A stretch of 64,000 nucleotides of DNA from contig JAFEMH010000751.1 in NCBI GenBank assembly GCA_022495995.1, positions 496,001-560,000 on the forward strand, given 5' to 3'. Origin of the DNA: Adenophora triphylla var. japonica (Eukaryota > Streptophyta > Magnoliopsida > Asterales > Campanulaceae). The notes beneath the pieces were generated by a model. The model was not told the origin of the DNA and made no database searches. It was given only the letters and a program-made list of their open reading frames with translations. Made by a program: the position numbers and the translations under genes. Shown piece after piece: positions 45,164 through 57,020 of this stretch; position 1 is the first letter of the stretch, and each line of letters starts with the position of its first letter.

Positions 45164-46300
45164 ATCAATATATGGGTTGAAGCAAGCTTCTAGGAGTTGG
45201 AATCTTCATTTTGATGAATCGATCAAAGAGTTTGGCTTCATAAAAAATGAAGATGAAACTTGTGTATACATGAAATTCAGTGGGAGCACAGTAATATTTC
45301 TAATATTGTATGTCGATAATATCTTACTCATTGGAAATGACATTCCTGCACTTCAGACTGTCATGTCTTGGTTTGGGAAATGCTTCTCAATGAAAGATAT
45401 GGGTGAAGCCGCTTACATCCTTGGCATCAAGATCTATAGAGATAGATCTAAAAGGATGATTGTTTTGAGTCAAAGTACTTACATTGACAAAGTTCTTAGA
45501 AGATTCAAGATGGAAAATTCTAAGATAGGTAACATGCCAATGGGTTATGGTGTTACTCTTAGCAAGACTCAGTGTCCTAAGACAACTAGTGAGCGAAAGA
45601 GAATGAATGAGATTCCGTATGCTTCGACTATTGGATCTATCATATATGTCATGATTTGAACTAGACCCGACGTCTCGTATGCTCTAAGCATGACGAGTCG
45701 ATACCAATCTAATCCTGGTGAAAACCATTAGACGACAGTTAAGACGATTCTTAAGTACTTAAGAAGGACTAAGGATGTGTTCTTGGTCTTTGGTGGGATG
45801 GAAGATGATCTTGTTGTAAAGGGTTACACAGACGCAAGCTTCCAAACCGACAAAGATGATTTTCGATCGCAGTCGGGATTTGTGTTTAAGCTTAACGGAG
45901 GTGCGATATGTTGGAAGAGTTCCAAGTAGAGTACCATAGTCAATTCTACAACCGAGGCCGAATATATAGCGGCATCCGATGTAGCAAAGGAGGCGGTTTG
46001 GATCAAGAAGTTCATTAGTGACTTGGAAGTCGTTCCAAGTATCACTAATTCGGTGGAACTTTATTGTGACAATAATTGTGCCATTGTGCAAGCAAAGGAA
46101 CCAAGGTCACAGCAGCGATCCAAACACATACTTAGACGTTTCCACCTCATTCGAGAATTCACAGAAAGAGGGGAGTTAAGATATGTAAAGTATCAACCAA
46201 TGATAACATAGGGGATCCACTTACAAAGCCCATCGCACAAGCAAAGCATGATGGTCATGTTATATCCATGGGTATAAGATACATATAGATGAAGCCTAGT
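45164..46300 (+). pseudogene. Copia-2 pol: reverse transcriptase 3' part and RNase H
   Basis: Resumes after the Copia-3 target duplication with SIYGLKQASRSWNLHFDE. The catalytic box reads YVDN in place of YVDD, a change that should abolish polymerisation. It continues MKDMGEAAYILGIKIYRD, YIDKVLRRFKMENSK and ASTIGSIIY, then a stop at 45657-45659. RNase H pieces [18 protein letters not shown] and YCDNNCAIVQAKEPRS follow in broken frames, ending GDPLTKPIAQAKH with stops. The polypurine tract GCAAGTGGGAGAT follows at 46301. Confidence 0.92.
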
Positions 46301-46313
46301 GCAAGTGGGAGAT
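46301..46313 (+). other. Copia-2 polypurine tract
   Basis: GCAAGTGGGAGAT directly precedes TGTTGGTG of the 3' LTR. It matches the Copia-1 tract. Confidence 0.8.
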
Positions 46314-47859
46314 TGTTGGTGTTATGCCCTAGGCGTATAGTTATTTTGATTTATAACTAAATACCGTTATGTAATCGTCTTTACCATTTATTATGGAGAA
46401 TGTTTATTTGAATCATTATATGTTTACATGTTTATTTTAATATTCTGTATCCCTAGTTATTGTGAATAACTAGTATAAGTTGGTAATGGATAATCATGGA
46501 GATGATTATATGCAAAGGGATGCACATTACACTTATAGGTACTTGTTAGAGAACAAGGTACTGGACATGACCTACCTATGAGATTTATGACATGGTCTAT
46601 GGTCATATATGTCATGATTAAATCTCATGATAGTCGTGTCATTAGAATCCTTTGTACCTGAGATTATCATCATCTTCCACTTGATGAACGTTGTGTTTGA
46701 TGTAGTCTAACACTATCTTTAATAGGATAACAATAAGGGCTATGTTGGCACGACTGGATTCTTTAGGGAAGAATGATAAGTCAAGATGGGATTTGTCTCT
46801 CGTTAAGAGAGATGTCTGCTTGGGCCCCTCGATGAATAGTGTTGATGAAATGTGTGGCCACACTCAAGAGATTTGATAGAGATCAAATGCATTTGGATTA
46901 TTAACATATTCAGAATCGAGAAAGCATTGAACAATATAAGCTGACGTGGTCCATGACTTATGTTCAATATGACGTCGTGTGACAAAGAGATTGTGACATT
47001 GATCTATCAACTTATCAAGCTTTGATATTATATTTAATTGGGTCGACATAATGACTTTCTAGAGATCACTTATGTCTTGTGAGGTTGATGTTTCAACTCA
47101 CTACCAACATAAAATATGCTTCCTAAAGGGTCACCAATAAAGAACGGATTTTAAATGGCTCAAAATTGGAAAAAGGGGAGGGGGAGATTGCGCCCTATGG
47201 TAGGGGCAATCGCACCAAACATCTGGACAAGAGGAGTATCTGCTCCCAAGAAAGGGGAGCGACCGCTCCCAAGTGATAAATCCTTTCTATAGCGCGAGAC
47301 ACGCCAAGTCTCGCGCGGGATAAGGTACGCCAGATTCCATTTTGGCTTTGGATTAGGGTTTTTTCTCCTAAGTGTTAGGGATATTTATAAAGTATAAATA
47401 GCCCCTTTTGTCTCAGCCAAGATACACGTTTCTTAGGGTTTTGAAGACACTAAAACATAGATTTTGATTGAGAATCAATGATCAAAAACACCCCAAATCA
47501 ATTCCATAAACAGCCAGCCATTGATTGTAGAATAACGATTCAACAATCGGGATCATCTAGCAATCCTACAAGATTCAAGATCTTGGTTCGTTTGCGTGTG
47601 GATTACCAATAGAGGGTGATTCCGTTATCACCTAAAGCTTGAAGATCAATTCATCGCAAGGAAGAACAAGGAGAAGATCAAAGGTTCGTCAACGATTTAC
47701 AGTTTGAATCTCAGATTCGTTCTCGAACAACAAAATCGCTGTTAAGGTATGTAAATCTATTTCATAGTTTTATTCTATTCATGTTAGACGGATTAATGGC
47801 TAGGGTTTTATGTTATATGGTAAAGACTTCCGTTGCGTTTATAATCCCAAAATCCAACA
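46314..47859 (+). repeat. Copia-2 3' LTR
   Basis: 1546 bp, TGTTGGTGTTATGCCCTAGG...AAAATCCAACA. It is colinear with 26305-27863 with more differences than the Copia-3 pair, consistent with an older insertion. Confidence 0.93.
47288..47332 (+). promoter_or_regulatory. CGCG modules in Copia-2 3' LTR
   Basis: TATAGCGCGAGACACGCC and GTCTCGCGCGGGATAAGG followed by TACGCCAG, upstream of the LTR TATA box at about 47393. Confidence 0.5.
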
Positions 47860-48960
47860 TAACGGTCACTCAGAGTTTAAAAGAATTTGAAAATGTGATA
47901 GGTGTCCTTCATTCCAGAATGTCGTGTGAGGTCCGTACAACCTTATCAACAACTTATGAACAAAAGGACAAAAGTGGACACGTGGTGCAATCAGACCGTG
48001 CCAGCACTATACTTGCTACATCTGTTCCAAATGGCTACTTTTTGATGGAGGGGTATAAATACCCCTAATCTTTATCATTTGAAGATTGATTGAAAATATC
48101 CATTTGAGAGAGTACTTTAAGATTTGAAGAAATTTTCAGATTTCCATAATTCTTTAAATCTTCATCTTCAAACGTTCATAGCTTCAAGAACAAATTTCCT
48201 AGCCCAGAAATTCAAGCCTTTGTAACAGTTCAAATTTATTGTGCTCTAAATCATACATATCTAAAGAGCCTTGAATCTTGATAATGACACACACACCTCA
48301 ATTGATTAATAAAATAGATTAAATCATTTGGGATACACTGATTAGATTATAGAATTTGCTTTATTGTTTAGATTTTAGATTTGAGTTTGATTCTTGTAAC
48401 CTTGTAATCTCTCTCATCATCTAATATAAAATCTAGTAGTTAGAAAATTCGAGACTAACCATCTTGGTAGTGGATGTAGATCATTTATGATTAAACCACT
48501 TCAAATCTTGTGTTATTTAATTTCTTCATTGTTCATTGTTCAAACTAATTTGTCTTATCTGTTTGATCTTAATAGGTTTACCAGATTTGTGAATTGTGTT
48601 TAAAGTTAATCATTGTCAAACCTCACTTTGTTTCTTAGAAATTCCGATGTGCATTTTACAAACCTCACTTGCGATTTTGATACATTGCAATGGTGGTTTT
48701 GTAAACAAGAGGTTTATTTGCAAAAAGGGTTGAAAATTTTGTAACAGCTATTCACCGCCCTATAGATGTTTTTCACCCTTGTTGCTTCCTTTGGGACCAA
48801 CAAGTGGTATCGGAGCAAACATATTTATAAAACTATTTTTTTTCAAACTTAACAACTTGGGTGCCGATTCGTTATGGCAAAATCAAAAGCCATGACAATG
48901 CATAACTATTCACACATTCCTTTACTGGATGAAGACCACTTTGACATCTGAAAGACTTGA
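47860..48960 (+). mobile_element. Element 4: rest of the LTR, PBS and gag start (Sirevirus-like)
   Basis: Continues the LTR cut at 26304. It has a TATA box GGTATAAATACCCC (48052 on) and ends GGGACCAACA at 48802, followed by PBS AGTGGTATCGGAGC. A gag start at ATG 48874 (MAKSKAMTMHNYSHIPLLDE) runs into a stop within about 30 codons. Beyond about 48960 the text changes to Tat-type gypsy sequence, so the rest of this element is gone or lies outside the window. Confidence 0.82.
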
Positions 48961-49320
48961 ATGAACGCTCGCCGAAATTTTGAAAGTTTTTTGGGAGTTA
49001 CCATGCCATGTTTAAGGTACACTTTGAAAAACCATTTAAAATAGAGAAAAAGGGTTTGGGGGTCAGGTTACGTGTTGGGAAGAACTTGAGAGTTCACCCA
49101 ACACGCCTCGTTCGCAAACGAGTATTTCGAAATTAAACATCCAAAGCATTCATAGTGTGTGCATACATTAATGACAATGAATGTGATAAATGGATTTTAT
49201 TGATGAAATGAGATTGCTACAACTTGTGAGCCACTTGGGTACAATGGGGGGGCCACGTCCCAGATTACAAATATAAGATCAACTTACAACTGGAAAGGAA
49301 TTTCTGCAGACTGGCAAGAT

Positions 49321-49409
49321 GTATCGCGTGACACAGGATCAGCCTGGCGAGTTATGTCGCGTGACACAGGACTCATCCTGGCAGATTGTGTCGCGTGACA
49401 CAGGATGCC
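49321..49409 (-). promoter_or_regulatory. Cluster of three CGCG modules
   Basis: GTATCGCGTGACACAGGATCAGCC, then TATGTCGCGTGACACAGG, then TGTGTCGCGTGACACAGG followed by ATGCC, at about 32-35 bp spacing, with CCTGGC between copies. On the minus strand they lie between the TATA box and the primer-site region, like the Copia-1 leader cluster. Confidence 0.5.
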
Positions 49410-50052
49410 TATCTGCAGAAACTTTACATAATGATATTAAAATTAACAGAGATCAAATCAGAATGAATTACAACATCAGATCAACTCAGAAGACCACGAA
49501 CCAACAACGAATTGACCAAGGGGGTGTAGATATGGGGAGATCCACACTCCCTTGGTAAACAAGCCACAAATACAAATAGATCAAACCATGAACAAGGAAT
49601 TAGACCAACAAATCAATTTAAACAGAGAGATGGCAATTGTTATTCGACAATTAGGAACAGATGGAGTATAATTATTGGATCAGATGGAGATAGATAGCAT
49701 GAATTATGAAGATGACAAAGTATATGAGAGATAGAAGAGAGGGATGAAGTGATTACCCTTGTAGATCCACAAATTCTATACCCAGTCAGGTATAGAATCC
49801 TTCTACATAGCTTCTGGACTGGATTGAGCTTGGGAGGAGTGGTGGATTGGAGATCTAGTGGTGGTGTGTGGTTTGGATTGGATTGAGGGAGAGGAGGATG
49901 GAATTGGGTATGAGAGAGAGAGGGTTGTGTGTGTTTAGGAGTGTGTGTTATGTAGGGAATTGGGCAGAGTAACAGTATGTCAAAATGGGTGAAAAAGGGC
50001 CCTTGAAATGAGAGGGGAAGGGTCCTATTTATAGGTTGTTGATGAGGGCCGA

Positions 50053-50117
50053 TTGTGTCGCACGACCTTCCGCTTCCGTTTTCCGTGGCTCATTGTGTCG
50101 CGTGACACAACATGCCA
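50053..50117 (-). promoter_or_regulatory. CGCG modules upstream of a gypsy TATA box
   Basis: TTGTGTCGCACGACC and TGTGTCGCGTGACACAAC followed by ATGCCA. They lie 20-85 bp upstream of the minus-strand TATA box at about 50023-50034. Confidence 0.5.
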
Positions 50118-50502
50118 CTAACCGTTTTCAGTGCCAATCACCTGGTTCTGGAACATTCCGAATTAATTCCCAACAAGTCCAAAACAATTAATTCTTTGTA
50201 GGTCTTTTTGCAGGGAGAAATGCCTTAAAAGTACTTCCTTCGCAAAACCTTATAAAAAGTTTCCGGAAGTCTCAGAATGGACAAGAAATTTACCAAAACA
50301 ACCCTAGTGCAATTTTATTATATTAAAAGGCACCTGTAGAGGGTCGCGAATTGGATTGGCATACTCACAAAGCCCCTCGGCAACGTCACTTATGGAAGAA
50401 GTGAGGTTGTCGATTAGAAGGACCCAATCCCAATTAGCGGCTGGGGATATGGCAGATGGAGGAAAATGGTTGATGAGGTTGGATGGCTGGACCTTTTGAG
50501 AA

Positions 50503-50549
50503 AGGATTCCTACCTATCCTAGGAGGGAATCAATCCGGTCGTAGTTCGA
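50503..50549 (+). repeat. Tat hairpin motif, copy a
   Basis: GGATTCCTACCTATCCTAGG...GGAATCAATCC then GGTCGTAGTTCG. It is a stem (ATTCC...GGAAT) with a conserved CGTAGTTC tail, recurring at 52712, 57021 and 62443. Confidence 0.55.
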
Positions 50550-50651
50550 AGATGCCAACAAGGAGCAAAATGGTAGAGATATGTCTTCATACCTTTGCTG
50601 TGTTTACCTGTAGCTGCCAGAAGGACTGAGGCTATGACTGATGATGATTGG

Positions 50652-51373
50652 CCATCCAACACAGGCATTTGATGATGATGGATCACCGTCCAACACGGGA
50701 TATTGATGATCCTCCGTCCAACACGGGATTTTGAAGATGAATTACCATACAACATGGGATATTGATAAGAAACCTCCGTCCAACATGGGATATGATGGTG
50801 AACCTCCATCCAACACGGGAATTAGATGATGAATCACCATCCAACATGGGATATTGATAAGAAACCTCTGTCCAACATGGGATATTGATGATCCTTCGTC
50901 CAACACGGGATTTTGGTGCTGAATCACCGTCCAACACGGGATATTGATAAGAAACCTCTGTCCAACACGGGAATTAGATGATGAATCACCGTCCAACACG
51001 GGATATTGATAAGAAACCTCCGTCCAACACGTGATATTGATGATCCTCTGTCCAACACGGGATATTGATGATGAATTACTGTCTAACATGGGATATTGAT
51101 ACAAAACCTCCGTCCAACATGGGAATTAGATGAACCTCCGTCCAACACGGGAATTTGGTGATGATCTTCCATCCAACACAGGCTCTTGATGATCTTCCAT
51201 CCAACACGGGATATTAATGAGAAACCTCCATCAAACACTGGAATTAGATGATGAATCACCGTCCAACACGGGATATTGATGAGAAACCTCCGTCCAACAC
51301 GGGAATTAGATGATGAATCACCATCCAACATGGGATATTGATGAGAAACCTCCATCCAACACGAGAATTAGAT
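50652..51373. repeat. Minisatellite, about 24 units of roughly 30 bp
   Basis: The core CCRTCCAACAYGGGA recurs about 24 times with spacers such as ATATTGATAAGAAACCT and ATTAGATGATGAATCA, so that a double unit of about 60 bp is also visible. Open minus-strand frames in it are artefacts of the repeat. Tandem arrays in the 3' untranslated part are known for Tat-type gypsy elements. Confidence 0.93.
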
Positions 51374-52711
51374 GAAAATTTTCCATGTTAGATGAACTCT
51401 ATTGATGATTCAGCCTAGCAAAACTGGCTTTTGACGATGATTTGCCGAAGCTGATGAGTACTATTGCTTGGAGATTGAGGCAAACTCTCTTTTAGATGAT
51501 GTTGATGAATCCGAAGATGATAAGACTGATGAAGATGATGAGGGCAGAACATGCCATCTGCAGGATTTGAAATCTTTGTCCCAAACTATGATTGAGGAAC
51601 AACTCCTATGATCAGATTATGATTACTTGATTATTGTACCCTGTGGGGGGAAAAACACAACACTCTAGGCACTTTGCATTTTATTCAATTATTGTTAATT
51701 TTATGCATTATTAATCTTGATGCACGAGTCTATCTCGGCTGGGGATGCAAATGGAGTGAGTATTTGGTATGGCTTGACGAGCTGATATGTAGGTAGCAAT
51801 TGTGCTATGATGGATTTATGATGGGATGACTGTGTAAACGTATGATGATGTATGGGTTGAATGTGTATAAGGATGTATGTGGTGAAGTGAACCCTCTCCC
51901 ATGAGGTGGGGAAATATATGAGTGATGGATGATATGGCGAATTCTAGGCAAGCCGGGGTGTGCCCTGAGAGTGCAGATTGCAGCAGGTTGATTATTGGCT
52001 GATGAGAACCAGGTGTATTGCGTGCCAAAGACGGTAAGTAGCAGAGAAAGTGCATAGAATGCCCTGGTTTTGAAGAGATGACTAGGTGAAGGCCCAGTTG
52101 ATAATGCAAAGCAAACCCGGAGAGAATCTGGTAAAGAGAGCTTGAGAGAACAGCTTAACAAAGCCCCAGCTTGAAGAGTTCAAATGCAGCTCCATTGCAG
52201 ACATAATAATCATATGGCCGAGGAGGCATCCAACTTTCAAACTTTAGTCAATCAGTCATTGGACACGACTCGGAAATGTATACGTTCAGGGGCACATCTT
52301 TTGAAAAGTGGGAATGGATCCCGATTTTGTGTAACACACTCGCTTTGGGTTTGACTCTTTTGAGAGAGTATAAGCATCACAAGGTGTGGAAAAGTGTATG
52401 GAAGCCCCTGCTGACAGAAAGACAGTGCTTGGCTCTATTTCCTATGATGTAGAAAAAGAAGACTTGTCGAGAGATTTGAAAACTTGTCTTATTCATGATG
52501 ATCATAAGACTGCTTAAAACCCTTTATTGATGTTCGGGTTACTCAACCACTAAGCTTGATATGAACAAATATTTTGATTGATCACAAGGAGAAAACCAAC
52601 TGATATCGAGAATCAAGCTTGGAAAGGTGGAAAGAGGATTTTTGTATAGGGACGGCCCTTGATGAGACCGGATTTTCTGAGATTCGAAAGTGTTTGTGAC
52701 CGAACCATTTC
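51374..52711. other. Gypsy-derived non-coding DNA, no domain recognised
   Basis: Contains GATGA-rich stretches (51430-51545) and a long GA-rich region. The minus-strand frames around 51805-52161 are rich in His and Ser and show no family motif. It probably belongs to the untranslated 3' region of the gypsy element whose gag lies at 54243. Confidence 0.4.
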
Positions 52712-52763
52712 TGGTTGCCTACGTTCCCCTCCTTGTGAGGAGCTCAGGTCGCCATAGTTCGGG
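52712..52763 (+). repeat. Tat hairpin motif, copy b
   Basis: GGTTGCCTACGTTCCCCTCC, TTGT, GAGGAGCTCAGGTCGCC, ATAGTTCGGG. The stem is CTCCT-TGTG-AGGAG, flanked by CCTACGT and ATAGTTC. Confidence 0.6.
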
Positions 52764-53157
52764 CTTATCCCGATTGAGAAGGAAGGAATGTGAAAATCCA
52801 AAATTTTGAGGACTTTTGAGGATTTTGAAGATTGGGGAGTTGAAGAATATGTCTCCTTGGAGTGTCAATGAAGGACACGGATGCGAAGCCCCAGTGAGGC
52901 ACTCACGGGAAGTGTTTGTGGAGGAGAAATGAAATATGCTCACATGAAGTATTAAAGGAAAGGATTGAATTTGCACAATCTTCGATTGATGGTCTTGGAC
53001 TGAGATGGATTAGGTTCCAACTTAAGCAAGCAATAAAGCATTAATCTGATTTAGATCTTGAAGATATTTAGAATGAAACTGCTATCTGGTAGGAACTGTA
53101 CCTGGGTTTCGGGCTTCGATCGGCCATTGAGTGATTTGGAAAGATGTTCATATCATG

Positions 53158-53350
53158 ACCTCTTAAGATGAGAGGTCGGCTGGGCCTTTTACTGACTGAA
53201 CCTCTAAAGATGAGAGGTTGGCCTTCAAGGATGTGTTTGGGATTTCTATGGCAAGGAGGATTGATTACCTCTAAGAAAAAGAGGTCAAATTTTGACTTTG
53301 GCTAAAGGCAAGGGTAATGTTAATGGGAATATCCTCTAAAAATGAGAGGA
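53158..53350. repeat. Four short hairpins of the type ACCTCT-N7-AGAGGT
   Basis: ACCTCTTAAGATGAGAGGT (53158-53176), ACCTCTAAAGATGAGAGGT (53200-53218), ACCTCTAAGAAAAAGAGGT (53277-53285 and on), and TCCTCTAAAAATGAGAGGA (53332-53350). Arms are kept while loops vary. Confidence 0.7.
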
Positions 53351-53401
53351 TGGCTTGGGATTGGTTTTGTGGATGCTGGTGAGAGGAAGTCTATGCTATC
53401 G

Positions 53402-53612
53402 AGAGCTTTTGTGAACTTGCGAGAATTTGGGCTCCTTTTTGAACATTGGAGAGACTCTTGAGAAGTCGAGGACTTTTGCTGAATTGTGAGAATTTAAAGT
53501 CCTTCTTTTGATAATTGGAAAGGCCTCTTGAGAAGTTGAGGACTCTTGCTAAATTGTGAGAATTCAAAATCCTTCTTTTGAGAATTTGGAAGGCCTCTTG
53601 AGGAATTGAGGG
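53402..53612. repeat. Tandem repeat, three units of about 70 bp
   Basis: Units share CTCTTGAGAAGTYGAGGACT, GAATTGTGAGAATT and AAGTCCTTCTTTTGA...TTGGAAAGGC. A CTYCTC/GAGRAG arm recurs within each. Confidence 0.75.
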
Positions 53613-54242
53613 TTTTATCTGTCCTTCCTTCATGACTTGAGTATTTCTGTGTACCGCCGATTCTCGAAGCTAACTTCTTGGCATTGCTTGGATTTCTCTC
53701 GGCAAGGAGCATAGATGATGGTTAAACAGGGTTTCAAAACATGCCGATCTTGAAATGAAAAGATATTGTTTGGTGAGGGTGAGGTAATGGCTTCCCTAGG
53801 GTGAAAGCCTTCAACCGCAATCCCTACCGGATGACCTAAACGGAATTAAGGCTTCATTGCTTGCTTAGGCTTAATTGAGAAAGATACATGCAAATTCATT
53901 GAGCGACGGACTGATGAGTATGATGAAAGAGATGTGAGCATATGAGATGCGAGATGGGGAATTGATGAGCCCCAATTTGAGAAGATATCAGCTGATTTTC
54001 TTACTTTGATTAATTCAAACATTAATTATTTCAATGACTTATTGATTGAGCAGCACAAGTGATCATGTAGAATAAAACCATTTCAATTAGGTGTAATGTG
54101 GGTGTGCAAGTGATATCTCGAGTCTATCAAGAAAAGAAATAAATATTTTTATTACTGAAAGACTCATAACATGACAGACTCCAACCCCAACAGGGACATT
54201 TACTACTAAAATGAAAAACAGTCTAAACCCTATGATGACTGA
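53613..54242 (-). other. Spacer downstream of gypsy gag
   Basis: Non-coding by eye. No protease or polymerase motif is found between gag and the repeats, so the pol gene of this unit has been deleted. Confidence 0.45.
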
Positions 54243-56091
54243 TTGACTTCTTCAACATTGGATGGAAGGGCCTCTTGGCTTCTGCTGATATCACGGAAAA
54301 GGATTGGTGACAACATTGGGGCGAGCCTTCTCAACCTTGCCCTCATCGACAAGATTTTGGATGAGCACCTTCAGAGGGGTGCAATCATTGGTGTCATGGT
54401 CGGGATACTGATGGTATCAGCAGTACTTGCTCGCATCCAGATTGGGATTGGGTTTAACAGGGTTGTAATTCTCGAGGGGCTTAATCATCCAGTCTTAACC
54501 AAATCGTTAAATTCCTCCTCAGTAGTCATGCCACGATCATCATACTTCATCTTTTGACGGAATCTCCCACTGCTTTGACCAGTGCTTCCTCTCTGAAGGT
54601 TGTTGACACTATTGTCTTTTGGGACCAGGGAAACTGGATTGACCATCTTGTAACTATAACCACTAACATTACCGGCCTTGACATCTGGGGTAAGATTGAA
54701 GAGTCGATTCTCGCTACGAGCTCCAATGCCTACCATCTCCCTCAAATCGGGATACCAACCACTCCCAATGGCTTTACATAGAATTGGTTTTACACATGAG
54801 AAAAATATGTCCTTTTGGTCTTGCAGCTGGATTGGCTCAGACAACTCATTCAATTTGGCATTCCAGCATTTGTAGAAATCGGTGATGGACTCATCACTCT
54901 TTTGGATTGTGCCAACCAGGTCATCTCTAGTTTTGCGCCACTCGAGGTTTCCGCGGTACTTTTCCAGAAAAGCCTCAGTGATCTGACTCCAAGTAGATCG
55001 AGCTTCTGGCTTAATAGCTAGAAACCAAGTCAAAGCGGGGCCTTTGAGCGTGAGATGAAAGTGCTGAGCCATAAACTCGGGAGTACAACCCATTGCTCCC
55101 ATAGTCATCACATATGTATCAACATGAGTTTTCGGACATGCTGAGCCATCAAATTGTATTTTGGGCATCTTGAACTTATGAGGAAGAGGCTTTACTTGCC
55201 CTGGATCAACAACTTTGAGTCCACTTGATCCTACAGTCAATTTGTCGATCTGCTGCTGCATTTATTTCAACAACGCTGCCACTTCTGGAGTCATCCCTGG
55301 AAGTTGAGGAATAGCGGGAGTAATAGTTGAAGAAGGCTTGGAACTGGCTGATTGGAAGAAAGACGGTTGAACTGACCAAGATGCTGGAGCTGACAAATAA
55401 TTAAACCGACTAGTTGGAGAATTCTGATTCTGCCAGAGAGCACTAGCAGGCAAGTAAGGAGCTGGCCCCGGATATTGCATAGGTGATGAGCCAAACCCAA
55501 AAGCCGAACCCATTAAAGGATGAGACCTACATCCCTGAGGTTGAGGTTGGTTAGCAGGAAACTGCAGAAATCCATCCAGGCTGAACTGATTCCCGGAGCA
55601 AGGGTGCTGACTCTGATACTGCTGGAGTTACCCTGGAAGTGAGGACCATGAAACTGACCCTGCTGATACTGAGAACCCGAAAACAACAAACCTTGACTGT
55701 TCGGAAGCTGGGACCCAAATCGGCTTAGAGGCACGAAAGCATTAGGAATGGGTGAGGAGGTCAAATCATAGAAGATCGGCTGTGGTCCTCCGACTACACC
55801 AAAACTTGTTTGAGGGGTTGACTGCACACCATGACTCGGAACATGAATTGGATGAGATGTATGAGCAAGGGGAGGAAGGGAGACATTTCTGGCCTCAACA
55901 TCAAACTCGTTGGCATCAGTAATCTCCTTATAAGTCCCATCAGCACATCGGATCACAGCAATACCACGGCTTCTCATTGCTTCTACAAACTTAGAATGTG
56001 CTGCATCTTCTCTAGCTTTAGCGGCTTGAGCGAGTAACTGGTGTAGCGATGCGTGAATTTTCCTCTTTTTAACATCTTTTTGAGTCGCCAC
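54243..56091 (-). pseudogene. Tat-lineage gypsy gag
   Basis: On the minus strand: an N-terminal Lys-rich part and a Pro/Gln/Ser-rich linker (PMQYPGPAPYLPASALW), then the retrotransposon gag domain FKMPKIQFDGSACPKTHVDT ... LKGPALTWFLAI ... WSQITEAFLEKYRGN (about 55165-54930), and a degraded YHQYPDHDTNDCTPLK segment (54400-54350) where the CCHC region of the family lies. A frameshift occurs near 55640, a TAA at 55262-55264 (probable Gln), and shifts after 54485. The rightmost initiation codon is uncertain; TGGCGACTC at 56082-56090 looks more like primer-site DNA than coding sequence. Confidence 0.88.
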
Positions 56092-56737
56092 CTATATTAT
56101 TCGTTTGGAAACATAGAAAAACCATTTTGAAATAGATTTTGGGTTTGGGGCTTAGGTTATGGAATGGGAAGGTCAAGGAGCACCTATTCCACCCAATCCG
56201 TAGATCGGTCTTGCTAAATAAAAGAGAGGTTTTCAAAGAAGGAAAAGAATTCAAACAATAAATAAAGTAAAGATCCATTTAACGGGGTTAAGCGGAATAT
56301 AGGATCGATTGCTTTGAGACCATCCCCATGATTTGGGGGGGCTCTAGGCCGATCCTAGATTCGATGTATTTATACCACTCTAACAATCAATTAGAAAGAA
56401 AAGAAAGGTTATCTTGCGTGAGGTAATTCGGGCTTCGATGTTTGTTTATCAACAAGGTTGACAATAAACTTTTTGATGATTTTAGGGGTGATTTACAGGA
56501 ATCTTCAGGGAGAGAAACCAGTAAATGTAGGGGTTTTTTACATGGGATTTCAGGATCCGAAATACTGAAAGTATTCAGGTATTTATAGGTGTTGGAGAGG
56601 TGTTGAAGATGAGATCAAACACCTTGGGAAGGTTCCATAATCCAATCTTCATTGGATGGCCGGATGGATAAAGTTTTATCTCGAAAAGAGGTTGAAATTG
56701 ACGAGGAAACTGCCATCTGCATTCTGCAGAACTCCTT

Positions 56738-56801
56738 TATCTCGTGCGAGATAAGGCAGTCTGTGGACAACTCTGCCCCTCCCTCGTTATCTCGTATGCA
56801 G
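56738..56801 (-). promoter_or_regulatory. CGCG-type modules upstream of a gypsy TATA box
   Basis: TATCTCGTGCGAGATAAGGCAG (a near-perfect palindrome with an AAGGCAG flank) and a half copy TATCTCGTATGCAG at 56788. They lie on the upstream side of the minus-strand TATA box at 56579-56590. Confidence 0.45.
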
Positions 56802-57020
56802 TTTAGTCCGAAACTAACGGTCGTTAGTCAAAACATAACGAAACATGACAAAATGGTGGATTTCTACTTCTTGACTCAAAGCGAGACTTAGAGCGGTATA
56901 AATGTGATCCGATGGGTTCAGAATGGGGTGTACAGAGCGCCTCGTCGACAAGTCTTATGGAAGAAGTCATATCGACGATAGAAAAGACATCATTCTGAAC
57001 ATCGGGATGGTCGGGCCGCA

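Larger units (their letters stand above)
26305..47859 (+). mobile_element. Copia-2: Ty1/copia retrotransposon, itself split by Copia-3
   Basis: LTRs at 26305-27863 and 46314-47859, PBS at 27865, gag from 28860, pol to 31690 and again 45164-46290. Flanking duplications are TAACA (26300-26304) and TAACG (47860-47864), with one mismatch. It was inserted into the LTR of Element 4 and later received Copia-3 (31696-45158) in its reverse transcriptase. Without that insert it is about 8.1 kb. Gag and the LTR start (TGTTGGTGTTATGCCCTAGG at 46314) show it is in the same lineage as Copia-1. Confidence 0.93.
48961..50560 (-). mobile_element. Tat-lineage gypsy leader and LTR-like region, left copy
   Basis: On the minus strand the left edge reads TGGTAACTCCC...AATTTCGGCGAGCGTTC, and the same arrangement (TGGCGACTC..., AAATTCACGCATCGC) lies at 56041-56092. 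Both are followed to the right by AACCATTTTRAAATAGA and GGTTTGGGG phrases, then a TATA box on the minus strand (CCTATAAATAGG, about 50023-50034), CGCG modules, a TTATGGAAGAAGT phrase and a CCTACSTATC hairpin. The two regions are diverged but colinear. LTR termini and target duplication could not be set. Confidence 0.6.

Noticed and set aside
50519..51355. Four overlapping minus-strand frames with repeated NIPCWT/HVGRR text
   Set aside because: They are translations of the 30-bp minisatellite in different phases, not a repeat protein.
50652..51373. CRISPR-like array of short repeats
   Set aside because: Repeats and spacers are both degenerate copies, the spacers recur, and the context is a plant nuclear retroelement.
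54243..54557. Plus-strand 104-codon frame
   Set aside because: It lies opposite the end of the minus-strand gypsy gag, whose text (YHQYPDHDTNDC, LIQNLVDEGKVE) explains the openness.
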